Source: Streptomyces sp. WMMC500 (lineage in GTDB: Bacteria > Actinomycetota > Actinomycetes > Streptomycetales > Streptomycetaceae). From it: a stretch of DNA of 64,000 bases. Below the pieces are notes generated by a model. That model did no database searches. It was not told the origin of the DNA and was given only the letters and a program-made list of their open reading frames with translations. Shown here piece after piece: positions 33,349 to 45,200 of this stretch. A program made the translations under genes and the position numbers. Location of the stretch: NCBI RefSeq assembly GCF_027497195.1, contig NZ_CP114905.1:372001-436000 (forward strand), in the 5' to 3' direction. Every line of letters starts with the position of its first letter. Position 1 is the stretch's first letter.

Positions 33349-36234
33349 TCAGACGGCCGCGGCACGCTGCCGCGCCAGTGCCTTCGGCAGCTCGTGCCGT
33401 GAGGTGATGCCCAGCTTCCGGTAGGCCCGGTTGAGGTGCCACTCCACGGTCTTCACGGTGACGAAGAGGGTCTGCGCGATGTCCCGGTTGCGGATGCCCT
33501 CCGCCGCCAGGGCCGCCACCCGCCGCTCCCGGGAGGTGAGGGTGCCGTTTCCCTCCTCGGCGACGCGGACCCGTACCCCCATCGCCGACAGCTCGGACCT
33601 GGCGTCGTTCACCAGCCCCCACGCCCCGCAGCGCCGGGCCACGGCCAGGCCCTGGTGCAGAGTCTGCCTGGCCCGGGCCCACCGCTCGCACCGGCGCAGG
33701 GCCGCGCCGAGGTCGACGAGCACCGTGGCGTGGTCGAGCCTTGCCTCGGAGCCGGCGAGCAGCTCGGCGGCCTCCTCCAGGTACCGCACCGCCGGGCCGG
33801 GCGCCGCCGTCAGGCCGCGCACCCGGAGCGTGGCGGCGATCACCCGCCGGGAGGCGAAGGCCCGTACGCGCGGGCGCAGCCGCTCCACCATGGCGCCGGC
33901 CTCTTCCGTGCGCCCCGCCCGGTTCAGCAGGACCGCGGCGTCCAGGGTCTGGAGGAGGGCCGGGTTCCGCAGCCCCCAGTCCTCCATCAGCCGGCACCCG
34001 TGGAGGATGTCCTCGACGGCGGTGTCGACGTCGCCCCGGGCGCCGTGCAGGCGGCCGCGGGCGAACAGCACGGGAACGTAGATCGCGGACCTCCGCATCG
34101 ACGCGCTGAAGTCGTGGGTGCGTACGACGGCCGCCGCGGCGTCCAGTTCGTGGCGCGCGATCAGCACCCGGGTCAGCGCGCCGACGGCGAACACCGCCAT
34201 GGGGCTGCGCAGGCCGGCGCCGTCGGCCCGCTCCAGCACGTGCCGCGCGTCCGTCTCCGCCTCGGCCAGCCGTCCGCGCTGGTACCGCGCCCAGGCGCGC
34301 ACGGCGCGGTAGGAGTCCGCGGCGATCGGCGCGCCGGTCTCCTCCGCGTCCGCCAGCGCGTGGGTGAGCAGGCGCTCGGCGTCCCCCAGCAGGTCGCAGC
34401 AGACGAGGACGGCGGCGACCCGGCACCAGAGCTGCGCGGACACCTCGTGGTCGTACGACGCGAGGCCGTCGGCGAACACGGTCGCCAGGGCCTTCTCGGT
34501 CAGCTCGCCGATCCGGGCCGCGGGCTCCCCGCGGCGCAGTGCGGCGGCCGGTTCGTCGAGGGCCAGGAGCCGGGCCGCGACGGGGCTGGCGGCGTCGGTG
34601 CGGGCCAGCTCGCGCAGCCGCTCCTTCGCGATGTGCCGCAGGTGGGACGCCTGGCTCGCGGTGACGACGAGCGCGACGTCCAGTCGGCCGCCGAGGGTCT
34701 CGTCGCGGTCGCCGACCTCCTCGCGTAGCTGCTGGAGGAGGGATACGGCCTCCTCCACCCGGTCGGCGGTCACGAGGCCCGTCGCGAGGTCGAGCCCGAT
34801 CCTGCCGCGCTGTACGGGGTCCGCGCTCAACTCCATCGCCTGGCCGAGGTGGTCCAGGGCCGCGACCAGGCGGGCGCGTACCTCGGCCCGGCCGAGTTCG
34901 GTGAGCACGGCCACCTCGTCCTCGGCCGCCGGCGGTTCCTGGAGGGCGCGGGTCAGGTACGCCACCGCGGCGGTCGGCCGGTCGTCGGCGACCGCTTTGC
35001 GGGCCGCCCGGCGCAGCAGGGCGACCGCCTCCCGGTTGCCGGTCACGTCGGCGTGCAGCAGGTGCCGGGCGATGTCGTCGACGGGGGCGGCGGCGCGGGC
35101 GAGGACGTGCGCCGCCCGGGCGTGGACCGCGTTGCGCCGGGTGGCGGGCAGGCTGTGATAGATCGCGGCGCGGACGACGGGGTAGAGGAAGCGCGGCGGC
35201 AGGTCGGGCCGGAGAAGCCCGCCGTCCACGAGCGCCCCCAGCGCGCCGGCGACGGCTCCCTGGTCGATGCCGGCGACGCCGCCGGCGTACGTGAGGCCCG
35301 GTTCGGTGCCCAGGACGGCCATGGCCTCGACGAGGGCGACGGCCGGCGCGGGCAGCGACCGCAGCCGGCGCAGCATGCCGTGCACGACCCTGGGCGGAGC
35401 GAGGCCGGGCACGAGGGCCGCGGGCGGCGGTCCGCCGTCCGGCCGGGCGGCGGCGGCCAGTTCGTCGACCAGCTCGCGGAGGTAGAAGGGGGTGCCGCCG
35501 GTCGCCTGGTGGCATGCGTCCCCGAGTACGGAACCGGTTTCCTCGCCGAGTCGCGCGGCGAGACAGGCCCTCACCCCCGACACGCTGAGCGGCGTGAGGC
35601 GCAGCAACTCCGCTGCGGGCAGGCTGACGACGGCGTGGGCACCGCTGATCCGGGGCCCCTTCTGGGCCGGGTCGGTGGTGACGCCGAGCAGGATCGGCCG
35701 GCTGTCCAGGCGCGTGGCGAGGTAGTGCAGGAAGCGGAGCGAGGGGGCGTCGCCCCACCACACGTCGTCGAGCAGCAGCGACAGGGGTCTGCGTTCCGCG
35801 AGGTGAACGCACATCCAGTAGAGGCCGTTCAGGAGTACGTGCTGCCGGTCGCCGGCGGAGGGAGCGGCGTCCCGGCCGACGGGTGGCGCGTCCTGGGGCC
35901 CGTACTCGAAGAGCCGGCGCGCCGGCCCCGCCGGTCCCCGGAACACCCGGCACCGCTCGTCCGGGGGTGCCGAGGCCAGCCAGCCCTCGAAGAGCTGGCG
36001 CACGACCCCGTACGGGAATCCCCCCTCCGACTCGTCACTCCTGGCCTGCAGGACACGGCAGCCCTCCGCCTCCGACCTGCGCCGCAGGGCGGCGAGCAGG
36101 GCGCTCTTGCCCATCCCCGGACCGCCCTCGATCAGGAGAAGTTGCCCGGCGCCACGCCGGCATCGCGTGACCGCGGCTTCGAGGACTGCGAGTTCGTGGT
36201 CCCGCTCGATCAGCGGCACGTCTGCTGTGCGCAT
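33349..36234 (-). CDS. LuxR family regulator, LAL type (second copy, co-directional with the PKS genes)
   Basis: A 961-aa regulator. The N-terminus VPLIERDHELAVLEAAV leads into Walker A GGPGMGKSALLAAL; Walker B is LSLLLDDVWWGDAPSLRFLH. The C-terminal helix-turn-helix is LTSRERRVAALAAEGIRNRD, then FVTVKTVEWHLNRAYRKLGI. ATG 36234 has GGAAGGAC just upstream. It lies 58 bp downstream of the KSQ polyketide synthase on the same strand, so it is likely co-transcribed and could form a positive loop. The close likeness to the LAL at 30865 (shared FVTVKTVEWHL recognition helix) suggests they may read similar sites. Confidence 0.9.
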   Translation of the reverse strand: MRTADVPLIERDHELAVLEAAVTRCRRGAGQLLLIEGGPGMGKSALLAALRRRSEAEGCRVLQARSDESEGGFPYGVVRQLFEGWLASAPPDERCRVFRGPAGPARRLFEYGPQDAPPVGRDAAPSAGDRQHVLLNGLYWMCVHLAERRPLSLLLDDVWWGDAPSLRFLHYLATRLDSRPILLGVTTDPAQKGPRISGAHAVVSLPAAELLRLTPLSVSGVRACLAARLGEETGSVLGDACHQATGGTPFYLRELVDELAAAARPDGGPPPAALVPGLAPPRVVHGMLRRLRSLPAPAVALVEAMAVLGTEPGLTYAGGVAGIDQGAVAGALGALVDGGLLRPDLPPRFLYPVVRAAIYHSLPATRRNAVHARAAHVLARAAAPVDDIARHLLHADVTGNREAVALLRRAARKAVADDRPTAAVAYLTRALQEPPAAEDEVAVLTELGRAEVRARLVAALDHLGQAMELSADPVQRGRIGLDLATGLVTADRVEEAVSLLQQLREEVGDRDETLGGRLDVALVVTASQASHLRHIAKERLRELARTDAASPVAARLLALDEPAAALRRGEPAARIGELTEKALATVFADGLASYDHEVSAQLWCRVAAVLVCCDLLGDAERLLTHALADAEETGAPIAADSYRAVRAWARYQRGRLAEAETDARHVLERADGAGLRSPMAVFAVGALTRVLIARHELDAAAAVVRTHDFSASMRRSAIYVPVLFARGRLHGARGDVDTAVEDILHGCRLMEDWGLRNPALLQTLDAAVLLNRAGRTEEAGAMVERLRPRVRAFASRRVIAATLRVRGLTAAPGPAVRYLEEAAELLAGSEARLDHATVLVDLGAALRRCERWARARQTLHQGLAVARRCGAWGLVNDARSELSAMGVRVRVAEEGNGTLTSRERRVAALAAEGIRNRDIAQTLFVTVKTVEWHLNRAYRKLGITSRHELPKALARQRAAAV

Positions 36235-36292
36235 GATGTCCTTCCCCGTCGGTGACGAACTGTCGGTGCAGGTGAGTCGGAGCTACGGCGCG

Positions 36293-39200
36293 TCACTCGC
36301 CCTCCACCGCCCTGTCGATGAGGGCGAGCAGCTCGTCGTCCACGATCGGCACGTGCTCTGCGGCCGGGCCCGTCGTGGTGAGCCCGTCGGTCCGGGTGGT
36401 CGGTGTGGACGCGGCGTGCTCGGGGCCGGGTGGGAAGAGTTCTGTGTGGATCCGGTCCGCCAGTTCGGCGGGGGTGGGGTGCCGGAACACCACCGTGCTC
36501 GGTAGCCGCACGCCCGCCGCGGCGGTGAGCCGGTTGCGCAGTTCCACCGCGGTGAGGGAGTCGAACCCCAGCTCCCGGAAGGGGCGGTCCGGGACGATCT
36601 CCTGCGCGGTGCCGTGCCGCAGGACCGTGGCCGCCTGCGACCGGACGAGGCCCAGCAGCACGCGCCGCCGTTCCTCGGGCGGCGCGCCGGCCAACTGCCG
36701 GGCCAGGGCCCCGTCGTCGGCACCGGGCTCCCCCGCGGGCCTGCCGGCCGCGGCCCGCGGCCGGACCGTGCCGACCAGACCGCGGAACAGGGCCGGCAAC
36801 TCGCCGGCGGCGGCCTGCCGCCGCAGGCCCGGCAGGTCCAGCCGGGCGGCGACCTGGACCGGTTCGCCGCCGGTCAGCGCCGCGTCGAACAGCGCGAGCC
36901 CGGCGGCGGAGTCGAGCGGTGCCACGCCGGCGTCCGCCAGCCGCTGGACGTCCCGCTCGTGCAGGTGCCCGGTCATGCCGCCGGCCTCCCGCCAGAGTCC
37001 CCAGGCGAGGGAGACGGCGGGAAGCCCGCGGCTCCGGCGGCGCCGGGCCAGGGCGTCCAGGGTGGCGTTCGCCGCGGCGTAGTTGGCCTGGCCCGCGGTG
37101 CCCAGCAGCCCGGCGACGGAGGAGAACAGCACGAAGGCGTCCAGGTCGAGTCCCGCCGTCAGCTCGTCCAGGTGCTGCGCGGCCTGCGTCTTGGCGCGCA
37201 GCACCCGCGCCAGCCGCGCGGGCGTGAGGGTCTCCACGACGCCGTCGTCGAGCGTCCCGGCGGCGTGGACCACGGCGCCCAGCGGCCGGTCGGCCGGGAC
37301 GGCCGCGAGCAGGTCGCCCAGCGCCCGGCGGTCGCCGACGTCGCAGGCCGCCACGTGCACCTGTGCGCCGAGGCCGGTGAGTTCGGCGGCGAACGCCTCC
37401 GCGCCGTCAGCGCCGAGGCCGCGCCGGCCGGCCAGCAGCAGGTGCCGGATCCCGTGCCGGGTCACCAGGTGGCGGGCCAGCAGGCGGCCGAGCGTCCCCG
37501 TACCTCCGGTGACGAGGACCGTCCGGTCCGGGTCCAGGCGGCGGGGCAGGGTGAGCACGGCCTTGCCGAGGTGACCGGCGTCCTTCAGCGTCTCGAACGC
37601 GTCCGGCGCCTCCCGGATGTCCCACGAGGTGATCGGCGGCGGCGGGAGCGTGCCCGCGGCGAAGAGGCCGACGAGGCGGCACAGTACGTCCCCGACCCGG
37701 CCGGGGTCCTCGGCCAGCAGGTCGAAGGGCCGGTAGACGACGCCGGGCCGGTCCGCGGCCACGGCGTCGGCGTCGCGGACGTCGGTCTTGCCCAGCTCGA
37801 CGAACCGGCCGCCGCGGGGCAGCAGGTCGAGCGACGCGTCGGTGAACTCGCCGGCGAGAGTGTGGAGGACGACGTCCATGCCGGCGCCGCCGGTGGCGTC
37901 CCGGAACCGCCGCCGGAAGTCCAGGTCGCGGCTGGAGGCGATGTGGTCCTCGTCGAGTCCGAGGCGGCGCAGCAGGTGCTGTTTGGCGGGGGCGGCGGTG
38001 GCGAAGACCTCGGCGCCCACATGGCGGGCGACGTGCAGCGCCGCCAGTCCGAGCCCGCCGGTGGCGGTGTGGACGAGGACCCGCTCGCCGCGGGCGAGGC
38101 CGGCCCCGTCGACCAGTCCCATCCAGGCGGTGAGGTACCCCACGGGCACGGCCGCGCCCTGCGCGAACGTCCAGCCTTCCGGCATCCGCACGAGGGTGCG
38201 GGCGTCGGCCACGGCCACGGGGCCCAGGGCGCCGCGGACCAGGCCCAGCACGCGGTCGCCGACGGCCGGTCGGGTCACGCCGGGCCCGACGGCGGTCACC
38301 GTACCCGCGCCCTCGACACCCAGGTCCCCCTGCCCGGGATACATGTCGAGCGCGACCAGCACGTCGCGGAAGTTGAGCCCCGCGGCACCCATCGCGATAC
38401 GGACGTGGCCCTCGGGCAGGGGCCCGGCCGCCTCCGGGGCGGGGACGGCCGCCAAGCCGTCGAGCGTGCCCCGGACGGCGGCGTCGATCCGCCACACCTC
38501 GTCCGCCGGCGGGGTTGGGAGGCGGCCGGCGGCGCTCGCCAGCCGCGGGACGGCCACCTGCCCGGCCACCACGCGGATCTCCGGCTCGTCCGGCCCCGCG
38601 AGGGCGGCGGCCGTGGCCCGGTACCCCGGGTCGTCGGTGACGTGCGCGAGCGCGAAGCGGCCGGGGTGTTCGGTACGGGCCGTACGCACCAGGCCCGCCA
38701 CGGCGGCCTGGGCCGGACCCTCGCCGGTGACGGCGAAGGCGAGCCGGGAGCCGGCGAACCGCTCGTCGGCCAGCCACTCCTGGACGAGTCCCAGCGCGCG
38801 GGAGGCGGCGTCCTCGGCGGTGCCCGCGTCGGGAACGGGGGCGATCACGGTGGCCGGTACGGGGTCGGCGAGGGCGGCGAGGAGGGGTGCGCGCTCGTCC
38901 AGGACGCAGGGGGGACCGGGCAGACCGCTCGCGGCGGGCGAGGCGGGCGGGACGGGCCGTGAGCGGATCCGGTACAGCCGCCCGGAGTCCTCCGCCCGGG
39001 CGGCGGCGTCAGCGGTGCTCTCACGGAGCGTCAGGGAGTCGACCGCCGCCAGCGGACGGCCGGTGGCATCGGCCACGTGCAGGGCGAAGGTCCCCTCCCC
39101 GTTCGGGACGACATGCACGCGCGCCGCCGTGGCGCCGGTGGCGAACAGTTCCACCCCGCTCCAGGCGAACGGCAGGGCCGGGCGGGCGGCCCGCTCCTCG

Positions 39201-42200
39201 ATCCGGCCGAGCAGCGCGCCATGCAGGCAGGCGTCGAGGAGCGCGGGATGGATGCCGTAGCCGGCGACTGCGGAGGGAGGTCCGCCCGCAGGCCCGGAAG
39301 GGAGCGAGACCTCCGCGAACAACTCGCAGCCCCGCCGCCAGGCCGCGCCCAGGCCGCGGAAGGCCGGTCCGTAGTCGTAGCCGAGCGCCGCCAGCTCCGC
39401 GTACAGCTTGTCGACGGTCACCGACTCGGTGCCGGCGGGCGGCCATTCGCTGAGGACGGGGCCGCCGGACGCTCCCCGTGTGGGCGCGAGGACACCCGTG
39501 GCGTGCCGGGCCCACGGCTCCCCGCGCGCGGCACCGGCCGGGCGAGCATGGACCACGACGGGGCGGCGGGGCACCGTTGCCGAATCGTCCTCCGGAGGGC
39601 CTACCGCTATCTGGAGCTGGACCGCGTCACTCTCAGGCAGGTGGAGTGGAGCGTGCAGGACCAGTTCCTCCAGCCGCCCGCAGCCGACTTCCTCGCCCGC
39701 GCGGAGAACCAGTTCGACGAGGGCGGCGCCGGGCAGCAGCACGCTGCCGGAGACGACGTGATCGGCGAGCCACGGCACGGTGCGGGGGGACAGCGTGGCC
39801 GCCAGCAGGGCGGAGTCGGAGCCGGCCACCTGGGTGACGGACCGGGCCAGGGGGTGGTCGCCGGTCTCGGCGGCGGGCGCCGGAGCGGCCATCCAGTAGC
39901 GGCGGCCCTCGAAGGCGTACGTCGGCAGGTCCACCACGCGGGCGCGGCGGAAGGCGGGGGCCCAGTCGACGGCGGCACCGTGCACGTGGGCCTCGGCGAG
40001 CGAGGTGAGGAACCGTTCCGTCCCGCCGTCGCCGCGGCGCAGGGATCCCACGGCGACCGCGTCCGCCTCGGCGGTCTCCTGGACGCCCATGGTGAGAACG
40101 GGGTGGGCGCTGGTCTCGATGAACATACGGTGGCCCTGACCGACCAGTTTGCGCACGGCGTCGGAGAAGCGCACCGTGGCCCGCAGGTTGCGCACCCAGT
40201 AGCCGGCGTCCAGCTCCCGGCCGTCGAGCATCTCCCCGGTGACCGTCGAGAAGAACGGCACGTGACACGGCCGCGTACGGATCCCGCCCAGTTCCTCGGC
40301 CAGCTCCGCGGCGATGGCGTCGACCTGCGGGGAGTGGGACGCGTAGTCGACGTTGGTACGGCGTACGCGGACCTGCTCGGCCTCCAGCGCCGACGTCAGT
40401 TCCGCAAGTTCCGCCGCCGGCCCGCTGACGACCGTGGTGGCCGGGCCGTTGACCGCCGCCACGCACAGCCCGCCGCCCAGGGCGCCGAGCCGCTCACGTA
40501 CCGCGTCCGCCGGCAGTGCCACCGACGCCATCCCTCCCCGGCCGGCCAGCCGCCGGGCGATGACCCGGCTGCGCAGCGCGGCGACCCGGGCACCGTCCTC
40601 CAGAGTCAACGCCCCCGCCACCACCGCCGCCGCGATCTCACCCTGCGAATGACCCACCACCGCGGACGGCACCACACCGAACGACTCCCACAACCGCGCC
40701 AGCGACACCATCACCGCCCACAACGCGGGCTGCACCACATCGCCTCGCCGGAGATCGCCGTCGAGATCCTGCAGCAACGACCGCCCCGTGAAAGGCGCCA
40801 GCGCCGCGGCGCACTCGTCCAGCGCCCCCGCGAACGCCGCCGACTGCCCGTACAACTCCAGCGCCATCCCCCGCCACTGCGACCCCTGCCCCGGAAACAC
40901 GAACACCGGACCGGCTCCGACGCCGGTGGCCCGGCCCGTGACGAGGCGGGCCGCGGGCTCCCCCGCGGCCAGCGCGGCCAGTGCATTGGCCAGTTCGCCG
41001 GCGTCCCTGCCGACCGCCACGGCCCGGTGCTCCAGCGCCGCCCGGGTCCCGGCCAGCGACCAGCCGACGTCCGCCGCGGAATGCTCGGGGTGCGCCCCGG
41101 CGAAGTCGCGCAGCCGCGCGGCCTGGGCGGCCAGCCCGCGGGGGGTGTCTCCGGACACGGGCCACACCAGCACTCCAGCCGCCGGTGCCGGCCGCGGTCC
41201 GGCGGGCTCGGCCGACTTCTCCGGCTCGGCGGGCTCGGCGGCCTCTTCCACGATCACGTGCGCGTTGGTGCCGCTGATGCCGAACGAGGAGACCCCGGCC
41301 CGGCGCACCCGGCCGCGGCTGGGCCAGGGGCGCTCGCCGGCCAGCAGCGCCACGGCGCCGGACGACCAGTCGACGTGCGGGGACGGCTGGTCGGCGTGGA
41401 GGGTGCGCGGCAGTACCCCGTGCCGCATCGCCATCACCATCTTGATCACGCCGCCTACGCCCGCGGCGGCCTGCGCGTGGCCGATGTTGGACTTCAGCGA
41501 CCCCAGGTACAGCGGCTCGCCGGGCTCGCGGTCCTGACCGTACGTCGCCAGCAGGGCGTGCGCCTCGACCGGGTCGCCCAGGCGGGTGCCCGTACCGTGC
41601 GCCTCGACGGCATCGACGTCCCCGGCCGTCAGCCCGGCCACGGCCAGGGCCCGGCGGACGACCTCTTCCTGGGCGGGGCCGCTGGGGGCGGTCAGTCCGT
41701 TGGACGCGCCGTCCTGGTTGACGGCCGAGCCGCGCACCAGGGCGAGGATCCGGTGCCCGTTGCGGCGGGCGTGCGACAGCCGCTCCAGCACGAGCATCCC
41801 CGCGCCCTCCGCCCAGCTCGTGCCGTCGGCGGCGGCCCCGAACGCCTTGCAGCGGCCGTCGGCGGACAGCCCGCCCTGGTGGCCGAACTCCAGGAACATG
41901 CCCGGGTTCGCCATGACGGCCACGCCGCCGGCGAGGGCCAGGGTGCAGTCCCCCTGCCGCAGTGACTGCGCCGCGAGGTGGAGGGAGACCAGCGACGAGG
42001 AACAGGCGGTGTCGACGGTGAGCGCCGGACCCCGCAGGCCCAGCGTGTACGCCACGCGCCCGGACAGCACGCTGGGCGTACCGCCGGTGAGGATCTGCCC
42101 CTCGAAGCCCTCCGGCGCCTGGTCGAGCCGGGCACCGTACTCCTGCGCCATGGCGCCGACGAAGACACCGGTGGCCGTGGACCGCAGCGTCGCCGGGATG

Positions 42201-45200
42201 ATCCCCGCCCGCTCGACGGCCTCCCAGCAGACCTCCAGAAGCACGCGCTGCTGCGGGTCCATGGTCAGCGCCTCGCGGGGTGAGATCCCGAAGAACCCGG
42301 CGTCGAACTCGGTGGCGCCGTCGAGGAAGCCGCCCCGCCAGGTGCGGCCGGCGCCGCCGGCGTCCCAGCCCCGGTCGTCCGGGAAGTCGCTGATCGCGTC
42401 GGTGCCATCGGTCACGAGCCGCCACAGGTCCTCGGGAGACCGGACGCCACCGGGGAACCGGCAGGCCATGCCGACCACCGCGATCGGATCGTCCCCGTTC
42501 TCGTCGCCGGGGCGGTCCGACCGCTCGGGTACGCCCCTCGCGGCGGGCCCGTCCGTCAGCCCGGCGCGCAGCCGCTCGGCCAGGGCGGCCGGTGTGGGGA
42601 AGGAGAACAGGACATCGGAGGGCAGGCGCAGGCCGGTGGCGGTGCCGAGGCGGTCACGTAGCTCGACGGACATGTGCGAGTCGAAGCCGGCGTCCTTGAA
42701 CGTCGTCTTCTCGTCGACACGTGCGGGGTCGGTGTATCCGAGCACGGCCGCCGCGTGGCCGCGTACGAAGTCGAGCAACCGCGCTCGCTGCCGGCCCTCC
42801 CCGCGACCGGCCGGGTCAGCGGTGACCCGGGCCTCGGGGGGCTCCGGTTCCGCCGCGGTGCCTGCCTCGTCGTTGCCCGCGGGCAGCCAGTGGCTGGTGC
42901 GCTGGAAGGGGTACGTGGGCAGCGGGACGCGCCGGGCGCCGAGACCGTCGAACGCCGCCTCCCAGGTGACGGCCGCCCCGCGCGTCCACGCCTGCGCGAC
43001 GCCGGTGAGGAACCCCCGCCGGCTGCCGTCGCCGCGCCGGAGGCCGCCGACGACACCGGCTTCGACACCGCGTGCGTCGGCGGTCTCGGAGACGGCGGTG
43101 CTCAGCACGGGGTGGGGGCTGGTCTCGATGAACAGGCGGTGGCCCCGGTCGAGCAGGTTCCCCACGACGTCGGAGAAGCGCACCGTGCGGCGCAGGTTGC
43201 TCACCCAGTACGCGGCGTCCAGCTCCCGGCCGTCCAGGATCTCCCCGGTCACCGTCGAGGGGAACGGCACCCGGCACGACCGGGTGGGGATCTCGCCGAG
43301 GACGTCGAGGAGTTCCGGCACGACGGCGTCGACCTGCGCGGAGTGGGACGCGTAGTCGATGTCGACGCGGCGTACGCGGATCTGCCGGGCCACCAGGACC
43401 GCCGTCAGCTTCTCCAAGGCCGCCGGGGGCCCGCTGACCACCGTGGCCGCGGGGCCGTTCACCGCGCCCACGCACAGCCCGCCGCCGAGCGTGGTGAGCA
43501 GCTCCCGCACCTCGTCCGCCGGGAGCGCCACCGAGGCCAGCCCGCCCCGGCCCGCCAGCCGCCGGGCGATGACCCGGCTGCGCAGCGCGGCGACCCGGGC
43601 ACCGTCCTCCAGAGTCAACGCCCCCGCCACCACCGCCGCCGCGATCTCACCCTGCGAATGACCCACCACCGCGGACGGCACCACACCGAACGACTCCCAC
43701 AACCGCGCCAGCGACACCATCACCGCCCACAACGCGGGCTGCACCACATCGCCTCGCCGGAGATCGCCGTCGAGATCCTGCAGCAACGACCGCCCCGTGA
43801 AAGGCGCCAATGCCTCGGCACACTCGTCCAGCGCCCCCGCGAACGCCGCCGACTGCCCGTACAACTCCAGCGCCATCCCCCGCCACTGCGACCCCTGCCC
43901 CGGAAACACCAGCACCGGACCCGCACCGGGGAGGGCGACGCCCTCCACGACGCCGGGGGCGGGCTCGCCCCGGGACAGGCGCGCGGCTGCGTCGCGCAGG
44001 CCGTCCTCGCCGGATCCGATGACGACGGCGCGGTGGCCGAACTGCGCGCGTGTGGTGGCCAGGGAGAGTCCGACGTCCTGCGGGGTACGCCCGGGGTGGT
44101 CGAGCAGGTCGCGCAGGAGCCGTGCCGGCTGGTCCCGCAGTGCCGGAAGGCTGCGGCCCGAGAACACCCACGGCAGCGGCCGGTCGTCCGTACCGTCGCG
44201 CTGCAAGCCGTCCCCGGCGCCGGCGGCGGGGGCGGGGTCGGGGGCGTCGGGCTGGGCCACCACGACGTGGCAGTTGGTGCCGCCGAGGCCGAACGACGAA
44301 ACCCCCGCCACCAGTGGCCGCTCGGGACGCGGCCAGCCCTCGCGGGCCACCTGCACCCGCAGGTTGAGCCGGTCCAGCGGGATCCCCGGATGCGGTGTGG
44401 CGTAGTGGAGGCTGGGCGGGAGTTCGCGATGGCGGATGCTGAGGACCGCCTTGAGCAGGCCGACGACGCCGGCCGCGCCCTCCAGGTGGCCGACGTTGGT
44501 CTTGACCGAGCCGACCGGCACCGGGTCGCCCGCGGGGCGGGCCGCGCCGACCACCGCGCCGAGGGCCGCTGCCTCGACGGGGTCCCCGGCGGGGGTGCCG
44601 GTGCCGTGCAGCTCGACGAACTGGACGTCGCCGGGGTCCGTGCCGGCGTGCCGGTAGGCCAGCCGGAGCACCTCCTCCTGTGTGCTGCGGCGCGGGGCTC
44701 CGAGGGAGTCGCCGCCCCCGTCGTTGTTCACGGCGCTGCCGCGGAGCACGCAGGACACGGTGTCGCCTTCGGCCAGGGCCCGTTGGAGCAGCTTGAGGAC
44801 GAGCACGGCGCCGCCCTCGCCGCGGACGTAGCCGTCGGCGGCGGCGTCGAAGGTGCGGCAGCGTCCGGAGGCGGACAGCGCGCCCATGCGGTCGGAGGTG
44901 GCGGTGGAGTCCGGGGCGAGGACCAGGTTCACGCCGCCGACGAGGGCCAGGGTGGATTCCCCGCGGCGCAGGCTGTCGCACGCGAGGTGGACGGCGACGA
45001 GGGAGGAGGACTGCCCGGTGTCCACCGTGAGGCTCGGGCCGGTGAGACCGAGGGCGTACGACACCCGGTTGGCCAGCATCGCCCGCCGGGTACCGGCGAA
45101 GGTGTGGTGCGTACGGGCCGCGTCGCCGCGCCGGTGCGCCAGTTCCGCGTAGTCGTCCCAGACGGCGGAGGCGTAGACGGCGGTCGCGGTCTGGGAGAGG

